Origin: JAEUJM01 sp044221555
GTDB lineage: Bacteria > Actinomycetota > Acidimicrobiia > Acidimicrobiales > DATDAH01
Direction of reading: 5' to 3'
DNA: 22,038 bases
NCBI GenBank assembly: GCA_044221555.1
Contig: JBGAOY010000040.1
Location: 1 to 22,038 of the forward strand
The notes under the pieces were generated by a model. The model worked only from the letters and a program-made list of their open reading frames with translations. It was not told the DNA's origin and searched no databases. Within the stretch, counting starts at the first letter, position 1. The number at the start of each line of letters is the position of its first letter. Below, piece by piece: positions 10,489 through 18,444 of this stretch. The position numbers were made by a program, and so were the translations under genes.

Positions 10489-11758
10489 CGCTGGGCCTCC
10501 CCATCGAGCACGACCGGTTCTCCGTACAGGAACGTGTGGCGGACCCGGCCGGTGAGGCTCCGGCCCGCGTAGGGGTTGTTGCGGCTGCGGCTGGCCGACT
10601 GGCTCGGGTCGACCGTCCACGTGGCCGTGGGGTCGATCACGCAGAGGTTGGCGGGGCGACCGGCAACCACCGGCCCGCCGTGCTGGTCGGACAGCCCGGC
10701 GATGGCGGCCGGCTGCCAGGACAGCAGCGCGAGCACCGTGGCGATGTCGAGGTCGAGCTCGGTCAACGCCAGGGCAAGCGCGGTCTCGAGGCCCAGCATG
10801 CCCGGCGGGGCCTGGTCGAACGCCTGCTCCTTGGCCTCCTGCGTGTGGGGGGCGTGGTCGGTGGCGATGGCGTCGATGGCCCCGTCGGCCAGCCCGGCCC
10901 GCACCGCCTGCACGTCGTCGTCGGGCCGCAGAGGCGGGTTGACCTTGAACACCGGGTCGTAGGAGGCCACCGCGGCGTCGGTGAGCGTGAAGTGGTGGGT
11001 GGTCGCCTCAGCCGTGACGGCGAGGCCGCGTGCCTTGGCCGCACGGACCAGGTCGACCGAGACCGCGGTGGAGAGATGCTGGAAGTGCACCCGCATGCCG
11101 GTGAGCCGGGACAGGACGATGTCGCGCGCCACCATCAGCTCCTCGGCCTCGGCCGGGGCACCGGGGATGCCGAGTCGGCTCGACCACTCGCCCTCGTGCA
11201 TGTGGCCCCCGAGGGCCAGGGCCGCCACCTCGCAGTGCTGCGCCAGGGCGACGTCCTGGGGGAGGCCCGAGGCGTACTCGAGGGCCCGCCGCATGAGTCC
11301 CGCGTCCTGCACGCCATCGCCGTCATCGGTGAACAGGCGCACGCCCAGGTCGGCCATCTCCGCCATCGGCGCGAGCTGCTCGCCGCGGCGCCCGACGGTG
11401 ATGGCGCCGGACGAGTGGACGTCGCACGGCGCGGCGCGCCCGAGCTCGAGCACCTCACGGACCACCGACGCGCTGTCGATGACCGGATCGGTGTTGGGCA
11501 TGGCCACCACCGCGGTGAACCCCCCGAGGGCGGCCGCCCTCGAGCCGGTCTCCACGGTCTCGGCCTCTTCCCGGCCGGGCTGTCGCAGGTGGGTGTGCAG
11601 GTCCACCAGGCCTGGTGCGACCACGCACCCGGAGGCGTCCACGACCCGCCCTCCGTCGAGGCCGTCCCCCACCCCGGCCACGGTGCCGTCGTCGTCGATG
11701 GCCACGTCGGCCGTCCGCGCGCCGGTGGCATCGATCACGGTGCCACCCTTGATGACGA

Positions 11759-11762
<4 letters not shown>
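10485..11762 (-). CDS. pyrC: Dihydroorotase (type I, zinc amidohydrolase)
   Basis: Cyclises carbamoyl-aspartate to dihydroorotate, third step of pyrimidine synthesis. With GTG 11762 the protein has 425 residues, right for the long type I family. The metal-binding H-x-H is in DLHTHLRQPG (His56, His58); AMPNTDP, DDGDGVQD, ATTHHFTLTD, NPPLRP and ATDHAPH follow in the usual order, the last with a catalytic Asp. The frame is open far upstream through pyrB, but GTG 11762 overlaps the pyrB stop as GTGA and has GGAGG eight bases upstream, and it gives the normal beta-strand start VIVIKGGTVIDATG. Type I dihydroorotase is typical when pyrB and pyrC are adjacent. Confidence 0.97.
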
Positions 11763-12702
<940 letters not shown>

Positions 12703-12706
<4 letters not shown>

Positions 12707-12771
12707 CCGACCCGCTCCTGCGCGCATCGGTCTCGGGTCGCTCGGACCCCGGTGTCGTGCCGCGCGCTCAC
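12703..12771 (-). CDS. Candidate relay mini-cistron between pyrR and pyrB (22 codons)
   Basis: A 22-codon open frame of unknown function. GTG at 12771 overlaps the pyrR stop as GTGA, GGGGGAG lies about eight bases upstream in pyrR, and its TGA overlaps the pyrB ATG as ATGA. It begins MSARHDTGVRATRDR, which resembles the start MSGRNDGVARAARR of the frame between carA and carB. It contains no hydrophobic stretch and is too short for a domain. This is the third of three such frames, one in each long gap among the pyr genes. Chance is possible for a single short case; the repeated geometry is why I list it. Confidence 0.35.
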
Positions 12772-13346
12772 TTGCGCATCTCCCCCAGGTCGACTCCGTC
12801 AGGGGTGACGTCGACCACCTCGTCGCGTCGGGTGGGGAGGTTCTTGCCGACGTAGTCGGGCCGGATCGGGAGCTCGCGATGGCCCCGGTCGATCATCACC
12901 GCCAGTTGGATGGCGCGGGGGCGGCCGTAGTCGGTGAGCGCGTCGAGCGCGGCCCGGATGGTGCGGCCGGTGAACAGCACGTCGTCGACCAGGACCACGT
13001 ACTTGCCGGTGATGTCGAAGGGGATGTCGGTGACCGCCTCGGGCAGGACCGGTCGCAGCCCGATGTCGTCGCGGTAGAAGGCCACGTCGAGCGTGCCCAG
13101 CGGCACGGGTGGCGCGTCGGGCTCCTCGCCCACGTCGTGCATGGCGGTGGCGAGCGCCTCGGCCAGGGCCACGCCGCCGGTCTGCAGGCCGATCACGACG
13201 GTGTCCACCACGCCCTGGTTGCGCTCGATGACCTCGTGGGCCATGCGCCAGATGGCCCGACGGATGTCGTCGGCCTCCATCACTCGTGCCCGGGCAACGA
13301 AAACGCCCCCGTAGGGGGGCGTGATCCGGCGTTCTCGTTCAGCCAA
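12768..13346 (-). CDS. pyrR: Pyrimidine operon regulator PyrR (uracil phosphoribosyltransferase fold)
   Basis: RNA-binding regulator of pyr genes that responds to UMP/UTP; many members also have uracil phosphoribosyltransferase activity. From TTG 13346 it has 192 residues, like M. tuberculosis PyrR. It shows IRRAIWRMAHEVIERN at 28-43, YRDDI at 91-95, the PRPP-binding motif VVLVDDVLFTGRT at 117-129 and DRGHRELPIRPDYVGKNLPT at 153-172. The family's TRG motif reads TGG (residues 56-58). TTG 13346 has AGAGAGG seven bases upstream and is the best-supported start; GTG 13283 or ATG 13280 would give a short N-terminus without a ribosome-binding site. It heads the pyr operon, with its own binding hairpin in the leader. 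Confidence 0.94.
   Translation of the reverse strand: MAERERRITPPYGGVFVARARVMEADDIRRAIWRMAHEVIERNQGVVDTVVIGLQTGGVALAEALATAMHDVGEEPDAPPVPLGTLDVAFYRDDIGLRPVLPEAVTDIPFDITGKYVVLVDDVLFTGRTIRAALDALTDYGRPRAIQLAVMIDRGHRELPIRPDYVGKNLPTRRDEVVDVTPDGVDLGEMRK
13296..13339 (-). terminator. Terminator-like hairpin with competing alternative stem at the start of pyrR
   Basis: On the minus strand ACGCCCCC (13315-13322) and GGGGGCGT (13303-13310) form a perfect 8-bp stem with loop CTAC; counting the last stem base there are four T, then CGTT: the shape of an intrinsic terminator. A second fold excludes it: AACGAGAACGCC (13328-13339) pairs with GGCGTTTTCGTT (13296-13307) over 12 positions with one G-U pair, tying up the T-run and the 3' arm. 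Two mutually exclusive stems are what an attenuator needs. The hairpin lies in codons 3-17 of the TTG-started pyrR, or in the leader if pyrR starts at 13283 or 13280. No experiment backs this; pairing was done by eye. Confidence 0.5.
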
Positions 13347-13353
13347 GCGGCAT

Positions 13354-13360
13354 CCTCTCT
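13354..13360 (-). promoter_or_regulatory. Ribosome-binding site deciding the TTG start of pyrR
   Basis: AGAGAGG is purine-rich, complementary to the 16S rRNA tail, and ends seven bases before TTG 13346. It begins two bases after the lower stem of the PyrR-binding hairpin, so a bound PyrR would be expected to hinder ribosome access. Confidence 0.55.
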
Positions 13361-13362
13361 GT

Positions 13363-13393
13363 CCGTTCGGGCCTCACGGGACCCGATTCACGG
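13363..13393 (-). promoter_or_regulatory. PyrR-binding hairpin in the pyr operon leader
   Basis: The RNA sequence GGUCCCGUGAGGCC fits the known PyrR-binding consensus (UCCNGNGAGGY core). The fold is also right: upper stem UCGGGUC (13380-13386) with GGCCCGA (13367-13373), seven pairs including one U-G; hexaloop CCGUGA (13374-13379), matching CNGNGA; purine internal loop GAA on the 5' side (13387-13389); and lower stem CCGU (13390-13393) with ACGG (13363-13366). It lies just downstream of a -10 box and two bases before the pyrR ribosome-binding site. In Mycobacterium smegmatis PyrR represses translation through such a site; in Bacillus it controls attenuation. Strong match, read directly from the sequence. 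Confidence 0.85.
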
Positions 13394-13403
13394 TCAGGAG
13401 TGC

Positions 13404-13412
13404 ACCGTAGCA
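13404..13412 (-). promoter_or_regulatory. Candidate extended -10 promoter of the pyr operon
   Basis: TGC followed by TACGGT makes an extended -10 element (TGN-TANNNT). Transcription would begin near 13397, placing the PyrR-binding hairpin at the very 5' end of the RNA. No good -35 box is visible, which extended -10 promoters can do without. It lies in the 93-base gap between nusB and pyrR. Confidence 0.5.
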
Positions 13413-13439
13413 GCTGCGCAGGCCGCGCCGATCGGTCCC

Positions 13440-14696
13440 TCAGGGACAGACCCAGCGGTCGGGCCCGGCGGCCCGGAACCCGGCGCGCCGCAGCACCGCC
13501 GTCGACGCGCGGTTGCGGGGGTCGACCGTCGCCCGCACCTGGCGCAGCCCGTGCTGGTTGAGCGCCCACGCCGTCAGGAGGCGCACCGCGCGGGTGGCGT
13601 GGCCCTTGCCCCGGTGCTCCGGGCCGATCCAGTAGCCGATGTCGGCACCGCCGTCGTCGTCGAAGGCCGACAGCGCCACCTCACCCAGCACCACGGGCCT
13701 GGCCCCGATCGACGAGATGACCAGGTCGAGGGCCAGGCCGCGTGCCCGCAGCCCCGGCGTGCCCGCGATCCAGCGACGGGCGTCGACGAGGGATCGGCGG
13801 GCGGGCGGGGCGCTCCAGCGACCCACAGCCGGGTCGGCCCAGGCGGCCACGAGGGCCGGCGCGTCGGCGGGCTGCCACGGCCGCAGGCGGATCACGCCGT
13901 CACCCAGGGGGGGTTGGGGCAGGCCGAGGGGCAGGAGCGGGCGGGACGACCCCGACGACGGCTGGGGAACGGCACGCACCGAGTCGGGCTCGGGCTCGCC
14001 CTCGGTGACCACCGGATCCGTCCCGGGCTCGCGTTCGACGCCCGCTGGTGCATGCTCGGCGACCACCGGATCCGCTCCGGGCTCGTGCTCGGCGAGCGAC
14101 GGCTCGGCGAGCACGGGATCGGTGTGCGCCAGCTCGGCACGCGGCGGCCCAGTGGGCCGGCGGGGCGCTTCGGAGGCGGTCGCGGCCGGCGGGTGCGAGG
14201 AGCCGGGGGCGACCGGCAGCTCGAACTCGGGATCGACCCCGAGGTCGATCGTCTCGGTGGGCGGTCGTTCGGGGGGCAGGTGGGGCGGGGGCGCCTCGCC
14301 GCCGCGCGTCTCGGTGGCGATACGGGCCAGCAGCCCGTTCACGAACCGGCCCGACTCGTCGGTGGAGTACTCGGAGGCCAGCTCGACCGCCTCGGACACG
14401 ACGGCGGCGGTGGGCACACCGGGCTCGGCCAGCAATTCGTACACGGCGACCCGCAGCACCGCCCGATCGACCGCCGGCATGCGCTCGAGCCGCCAGCCCT
14501 TCGAGTACCGCGACAACAAGGCGTCGATCTCGTCGCCGTACTCCTCGACGCCGCGCACCAGGCGGGCGGCGTAGGGGTCGGGCTCGATGGGCAGCTGGGC
14601 GATCACCGCCGCGGGGCTGTCGGATTTGGCCTCCGCCTCGTACAGCAGCGCAAGGGCCCGTTCGCGTGCCTCTCGTCGGCTGCCGGCGGTGGTCAT
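13440..14696 (-). CDS. nusB: NusB antitermination factor fused to a GNAT acetyltransferase
   Basis: One uninterrupted frame of 418 residues, about three times a normal NusB. Residues 1-131 are a complete NusB domain: REARERALALLYEAE at 8-22, RLERMPAVDRAVLRVAVYELL at 69-89, and SEAVELASEY then RFVNGLL at 101-123. Residues 132-262 are a Pro/Glu-rich linker with an 18-residue repeat (EPGADPVVAE, EPGTDPVVTE). Residues 263-418 are a RimJ/RimL-like GNAT: VIRLRPWQPADAPAL at 268-282, the acetyl-CoA loop HRGKGHATRAV at 361-371 and NRASTAVLRRAGF at 395-407. NusB with NusE (S10) supports rRNA antitermination; the acetylation target is unknown. Start ATG 14696 is 11 bases after efp and gives a normal NusB N-terminus. 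Domains are sure; the joint function is open. Confidence 0.9.
   Translation of the reverse strand: MTTAGSRREARERALALLYEAEAKSDSPAAVIAQLPIEPDPYAARLVRGVEEYGDEIDALLSRYSKGWRLERMPAVDRAVLRVAVYELLAEPGVPTAAVVSEAVELASEYSTDESGRFVNGLLARIATETRGGEAPPPHLPPERPPTETIDLGVDPEFELPVAPGSSHPPAATASEAPRRPTGPPRAELAHTDPVLAEPSLAEHEPGADPVVAEHAPAGVEREPGTDPVVTEGEPEPDSVRAVPQPSSGSSRPLLPLGLPQPPLGDGVIRLRPWQPADAPALVAAWADPAVGRWSAPPARRSLVDARRWIAGTPGLRARGLALDLVISSIGARPVVLGEVALSAFDDDGGADIGYWIGPEHRGKGHATRAVRLLTAWALNQHGLRQVRATVDPRNRASTAVLRRAGFRAAGPDRWVCP
14001..14094. repeat. Imperfect 54-base tandem repeat in the NusB-GNAT linker
   Basis: Forty bases at 14001-14040 match 34 of 40 bases at 14055-14094, a period of 54 bases or 18 codons, keeping the frame. 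A shorter degenerate copy begins near 14103. Protein units are EPGADPVVAEHAPAGVER followed by EPGTDPVVTEGEPEPDS. The linker seems to have grown by in-frame duplication. Confidence 0.75.
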
Positions 14697-14707
14697 GGGT
14701 GGGTCGC

Positions 14708-15271
14708 TCAGGCGCGGCTGAGGTACTCGCCCGTGCGCGTGTCGACCTTGATGCGGTCACCCGGGCCCACGAACAGGGGCACCTGGACCACAAGGCCCGT
14801 CTCGAGCGTGGCCGGCTTGCGGGCACCCGAGACCCGGTCGCCCTGGATGCCGGGCTCGGTCTCGGCGATGGCGAGCTCGACGGCCGCGGGCAGGTCGACC
14901 CCGACGATCTCGTCCCGGTACATCTGGAGGATGGCGGCGTTGCCCTCGATGAGGTAGTTGGCCGAGTCGCCCAGCGCGGCCGGGCCCACGTTGATCTGGT
15001 CGTACGAGTCGTTGTCCATGAAGACGTAGTCGTCGCCCTCGCGGTAGAGGAACTGCATCTCCCGCTTGTCGATGACGGCGCGCTCGACCTTCTCGCCGCC
15101 GCGGAAGGTGCGGTCGACGACGGCGCCGTTGCGCACGTTCTTCAGCGTGGTGCGCACGAACGCGCCGCCCTTGCCGGGCTTGACGTGCTGGAACTCGACC
15201 ACCTGGAACAGGCCGTCGTCGAGGTCGAGGCTCATGCCGTTCTTGAGGTCGTTGGTGGTGATGGTGGCCAT
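14708..15271 (-). CDS. efp: Translation elongation factor P
   Basis: Binds between the P and E sites of the ribosome and rescues stalling at consecutive prolines. 187 residues, normal length, with the KOW-like N-terminal domain (MATITTNDLKNGMSLDLDDG) and two OB domains (about 65-187), ending in IKVDTRTGEYLSRA, the family C-terminal signature. The tip loop reads VKPGKGGAFVR (30-40) with Lys34 at the position modified in other bacteria; studied actinobacterial EF-P have PGKGP, so the Gly36 here is a difference from that type. ATG 15271 follows AAGGA seven bases upstream. It lies 60 bases after the peptidase gene and before nusB, as in many Actinobacteria. Confidence 0.97.
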   Translation of the reverse strand: MATITTNDLKNGMSLDLDDGLFQVVEFQHVKPGKGGAFVRTTLKNVRNGAVVDRTFRGGEKVERAVIDKREMQFLYREGDDYVFMDNDSYDQINVGPAALGDSANYLIEGNAAILQMYRDEIVGVDLPAAVELAIAETEPGIQGDRVSGARKPATLETGLVVQVPLFVGPGDRIKVDTRTGEYLSRA

Positions 15272-15331
15272 GGTGCGGTCCTTGTGGGCAGCGAGATCGG
15301 TGGTGCAGCGAGTGGTGCGGGCGCCAGGTGC

Positions 15332-16450
15332 TCAGACGGCCACGAGGGGCCGCTTCGGCGCGAGGGTGAGCGCCCGGCAGCCCTCGGCGGTGACCACGAC
15401 GGTGTCTTCGACCCGCACCCCGCCGTGCTCGGGCAGGTAGACGCCGGGTTCGACGGTGACGACGTGACCTGCGGTGAGCGTAGCAGTGGCCGTCGCCGCC
15501 ACCCGCGGGTCCTCGTGGATCTGCAGCCCGACACCGTGGCCGGTCCCGTGCACGAACGCGTCGGCCCAACCGGCGTCGCCGATCACCGCCCGGCACGCCG
15601 CGTCGACCAGTGAGGTGCCGACACCGGCCCGCACCGCGTCGACCCCGGCCTGCTGGGCCTCGGCCACGACGTCGAGCATGCGCTGCTGGGTGGCCGACGG
15701 CTCGCCCACCATGAGCGTGCGGGTCATGTCCGAGCAGTACCCGTCCACCAGCGCCCCGAAGTCGACGACCACCAGGTCGCCCGGGCGCACCTGGCGGTCG
15801 CCGGGCCGGTGATGGGGCTTGGCCCCGTTCGGGCCCGAGGCGACGATGGTCTCGAACGAGGTGCCCTCGGCGCCGAGGCGGCGGATGGCGGTGTCGAGGG
15901 CCAGCCCGAACTCGCGCTCGGTGGGACCGTCGAGCAGGAGCGCTCGCACCTCGGCCAGTGCGGCGTCGGCGATGTGGGCGGCCCGTTCGATGCGGGCCAC
16001 CTCGCCCTCGTCCTTCACGGCGCGCAGCGCCTCGACCAGGCCCTCGGTGGGCACCAGCTCGGCGTCGGGGAACCACTCGGCGGCGTAGGAACGCTGCTGT
16101 GCCCAGGTGACCGCGCCGGCCTCCAGGCCGAGCCGGGCGATGCCCGATGCCCCGGCCTGCAGCAGCTCGCGTTGACCCACACCCGAGATCTCGATGCGGG
16201 CCTCCACCCCGGCGGCGGCCAGTTGGTCGGCGGCCTGCTCGGCGTAGCGGCCGTCGGACACGAACAGCAGGCCGCCGGGGCGCACCAGCAGCAGCCCTGC
16301 CGACCCGGTGAAGCCCGTGAGGTAGCGGATGTTCACCAGGCTGGTGACGAGCAGGGCGTCGCAGCCCGCCTGGTCGAACGCCGGCACCAACCGGGCCACC
16401 CGCTCGGCCACGGCCATGGGCGGCAACGGCCCGCCGGCGACGTCAGGCAC
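15332..16450 (-). CDS. M24-family metallopeptidase (Xaa-Pro aminopeptidase/dipeptidase type)
   Basis: Cytoplasmic peptidase of the creatinase/aminopeptidase-P fold, probably cleaving peptides next to proline. 372 residues: an N-terminal creatinase-like domain (12-140, with LLVTSLVNIRYLTGFTGSAG) and a C-terminal pita-bread catalytic domain. All five dinuclear-metal ligands are visible: Asp230 (VVVDFGA), Asp241 (CSDMTRT), His305 (GTGHGVGLQIHE), Glu334 (VEPGVY) and Glu348 (RVEDTV). His213/214 in KPHHRPGD are probably active-site residues. GTG 16450 overlaps the aroQ end by eight bases. Placement before efp is conserved in many bacteria (often called pepQ or pepP); the exact substrate cannot be told from sequence, so no symbol is given. 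Confidence 0.92.
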   Translation of the reverse strand: MPDVAGGPLPPMAVAERVARLVPAFDQAGCDALLVTSLVNIRYLTGFTGSAGLLLVRPGGLLFVSDGRYAEQAADQLAAAGVEARIEISGVGQRELLQAGASGIARLGLEAGAVTWAQQRSYAAEWFPDAELVPTEGLVEALRAVKDEGEVARIERAAHIADAALAEVRALLLDGPTEREFGLALDTAIRRLGAEGTSFETIVASGPNGAKPHHRPGDRQVRPGDLVVVDFGALVDGYCSDMTRTLMVGEPSATQQRMLDVVAEAQQAGVDAVRAGVGTSLVDAACRAVIGDAGWADAFVHGTGHGVGLQIHEDPRVAATATATLTAGHVVTVEPGVYLPEHGGVRVEDTVVVTAEGCRALTLAPKRPLVAV

Positions 16451-16895
16451 CGGAGCGGCTCAGCAGCTCGGCGACTGCATCGACGGCCAGTCGGTAGCCG
16501 TACCCGCCGAACCCCTGGATCGTGCCGGTGGCCACGGGGGCCACCACCGACGTGTGCCGCCACGCCTCGCGGGCGTTGGGGTTCGACAGGTGGAGCTCGA
16601 CCACCGGGCCGTCGAACGCGGCGAGGGCGTCGTGCAGCGACCATCCGTAGTGGGTGATGGCGCCGGCGTTGACGATGATCGCCGCCGCCCGGCCCCGGGC
16701 ACCGTGCACCGCGTCGACGAGGGCGCTCTCGGCGTTGCTCTGCAGGTGCTCCAGCTCGAGGCCGTGGCCCTCGGCCCGCGCCCGCGCCGCGGCTACGTGA
16801 TCGTCCAGCGTGGCCGTGCCGTACACCGCGGGCTCGCGCTCGCCCAGGAGGTTCAGGTTGGGGCCCGAGAGCAGGAGGACCAGTGGCGCCGTCAT
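16443..16895 (-). CDS. aroQ: 3-dehydroquinate dehydratase, type II
   Basis: Third step of the shikimate pathway, dehydroquinate to dehydroshikimate. 150 residues from ATG 16895, a normal type II length. It has GPNLNLLGEREPAVYG at 11-26 with Arg20 and catalytic Tyr25, QSNAESALVDAVH at 52-64, Asn76, His82, ELHLSN with His102 and REAWRHTSVVAPVATG with Arg109/Arg113. The segment VNAGAITHYGWSLHDAL departs from the common NPGAYTHTSVALRDAL, but the Asn and His are kept. The frame is open seven codons further upstream; 16895 is preferred because it overlaps the aroB stop as ATGA and leaves the usual short N-terminus. Confidence 0.96.
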   Translation of the reverse strand: MTAPLVLLLSGPNLNLLGEREPAVYGTATLDDHVAAARARAEGHGLELEHLQSNAESALVDAVHGARGRAAAIIVNAGAITHYGWSLHDALAAFDGPVVELHLSNPNAREAWRHTSVVAPVATGTIQGFGGYGYRLAVDAVAELLSRSGA

Positions 16896-17908
16896 CGCCC
16901 CGCCCCGTCCCGCCACGCTCCGAGGACGCTCCGCACCACATCGGCAGGCACCTGCTCGACGATGGCCACGCCCTCGGGCCCGTCGAGGGCGAAGGTGAGT
17001 CCGTCGACCGCCTTCTTGTCACGCTTCATCAGCTCCACCAGCTCGTCCAGGTCGTGCCCGGGATCGAGGCGGTCGGGCAGCCCGTAGCCGGCGACGACCG
17101 CCTCGTGCGCCGCCACACGACCGGCGTCGATGCGCTCGAGGCGCTCGGCCAGACGGGCGGCGAACACCAGCCCGATGGCGACGGCCTCGCCGTGCCGCAG
17201 GTCGTAGTGCCCGGCTGTCTCGAGGGCGTGGGCCAGCGTGTGGCCGTAGTTCAGCAGCGCCCGCCGGCCGCCCTCGCGCTCGTCCTCGGCGACGATCTCG
17301 GCCTTGATCTCGACGCACCGGGCCACACGCTCGTCGAGGGGCAGCGCCCCGAGGTCGTCGCCGGTGAGGAAGTGGTACTTCGCCATCTCGCCGAGACCGC
17401 TGGCGTATTCGCGCGCAGGGAGCGTGTCGAGCACCTCGGTGTCGCACAGCACCGCGGCCGGCTGCCAGAACGCCCCGACCAGGTTCTTGCCCTCGGGGAG
17501 GTTGACGCCGGTCTTGCCCCCGATGGCGGCGTCGACCTGGCCGAGCAGGGTGGTCGCCACGTGCACGACCGCCACCCCGCGGTGGTAGACAGCGGCGGCG
17601 AAGCCGGCCGTGTCGGTGACCACGCCACCCCCGACCGCGACCACCACGTCGCGCCGCGTCAGGCCCCACTGCGCGAACTGGCGGCAGAGGTGCTCGATGG
17701 TCGCCAGGTCCTTGGCGGCTTCGCCCTCGTCGATGACGAAGGTGCGGTGCTCGATGCCCGGGTCGACCGGGACCCCGACGCCGGCCTGGGTGACCACCGC
17801 CGCCCGGCGCGACCCTGCCGGGAGCACGTCGGCCAGCCGGTGGCGGGCGCCGGCGCCGACGAGCACCTCGTAGCGGTGCTCGCCCAGCTCGACGGGGACG
17901 GTGATCAT
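16892..17908 (-). CDS. aroB: 3-dehydroquinate synthase
   Basis: Second step of the shikimate pathway: converts DAHP to dehydroquinate with NAD and a divalent metal. 338 residues from ATG 17908. It shows the NAD-binding segment VVAVGGGVVTDTAGFAA at 90-105, TTLLGQVDAAIGGKTGVN at 119-136 and KNLVGAFWQP at 141-150. Metal ligands are Glu174 (GLGEMAKY), His223 (NYGHTLAHALE) and His239 (LRHGEAVA), the equivalents of E. coli Glu184, His247 and His264. The frame is open far upstream, but 17908 overlaps the aroK stop as ATGA and gives a normal N-terminus. Overlaps on both sides show a single translationally coupled aro unit. Confidence 0.97.
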   Translation of the reverse strand: MITVPVELGEHRYEVLVGAGARHRLADVLPAGSRRAAVVTQAGVGVPVDPGIEHRTFVIDEGEAAKDLATIEHLCRQFAQWGLTRRDVVVAVGGGVVTDTAGFAAAVYHRGVAVVHVATTLLGQVDAAIGGKTGVNLPEGKNLVGAFWQPAAVLCDTEVLDTLPAREYASGLGEMAKYHFLTGDDLGALPLDERVARCVEIKAEIVAEDEREGGRRALLNYGHTLAHALETAGHYDLRHGEAVAIGLVFAARLAERLERIDAGRVAAHEAVVAGYGLPDRLDPGHDLDELVELMKRDKKAVDGLTFALDGPEGVAIVEQVPADVVRSVLGAWRDGAGR

Positions 17909-18444
17909 CGACCCACCTCGACCGCGTAGGCCGCGAGCACGCACTCCGCCACCTGTTCGGTGGTCAGGTCGTCGACCACCACGACCGCGTCGGCCACCTC
18001 GTCGTACAGGGACCGCCGCTGGTCGGTGAGGCGCTGGAGCAACGGTTCGACGTCGTCGCCGAGCAGCGGGCGATGGCCGCCGGGCGTCAACCGCCCGGCC
18101 AGGGTGGCCACCGAGGCCGACAGCCAGATCACGGCGCCGGCGTGGCGCAGGCGCTCGCGGTTCGCGGGATCGAGCACCGCTCCCCCCGCGGCGGCGATGA
18201 CGGCCGGCACCGGCCACGAGGCGGCCTCGGCGACGGCATCGGCCTCGTGCCGGCGGAAGCCCGCCTCGCCCTCCTGCTCGAAGAGCTCGGCCACCGTGCG
18301 GCCGGAGCGCTGCTCGACCAGCGCGTCGGTGTCGAGCAGCGGGCGGTCGAGCGCCTCGGCCACACGCCGGCCCACCGACGTCTTGCCCGAGCCCATCATG
18401 CCCACGAGCACCAGGTGGTCAGGCACGGGCCGGGCCGGCCCCAC
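17905..18444 (-). CDS. aroK: Shikimate kinase
   Basis: Phosphorylates shikimate with ATP. 179 residues from GTG 18444: P-loop GMMGSGKT at 15-22, shikimate-binding LDTD at 37-40 and GFRRHE at 62-67, AAGGAV at 85-90 (family usually GGG), and the lid arginine in HRPLL at 124-128. The start is uncertain: GTG 18444 overlaps aroC by 26 bases, while GTG 18426 (beginning VPDHLVLVG) overlaps by eight and leaves a more usual short N-terminus; neither has a clear ribosome-binding site. The stop overlaps aroB by four bases. Function is certain. Confidence 0.95.
   Translation of the reverse strand: MGPARPVPDHLVLVGMMGSGKTSVGRRVAEALDRPLLDTDALVEQRSGRTVAELFEQEGEAGFRRHEADAVAEAASWPVPAVIAAAGGAVLDPANRERLRHAGAVIWLSASVATLAGRLTPGGHRPLLGDDVEPLLQRLTDQRRSLYDEVADAVVVVDDLTTEQVAECVLAAYAVEVGR

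Noticed and set aside
13339..13353. Four-codon frame ATG-CCG-CTT-GGC-TGA in the pyrR leader as a leader peptide
   Set aside because: AGAGAGG directly abuts its ATG, too close for initiation; the same site is ideally spaced for the TTG at 13346.
13354..13361. CAGAGAGG as the PyrR-binding loop
   Set aside because: It resembles the B. subtilis loop but has no flanking complementary arms; the hairpin at 13363-13393 has both loop and stems, and AGAGAGG is better explained as ribosome-binding site.
13986..14110. Frame error joining separate nusB and acetyltransferase genes
   Set aside because: The frame runs through with no stop, the linker composition is coherent (Pro/Glu/Ala) and the repeat period is a multiple of three. 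It cannot be fully excluded without relatives, but nothing in the sequence points to it.
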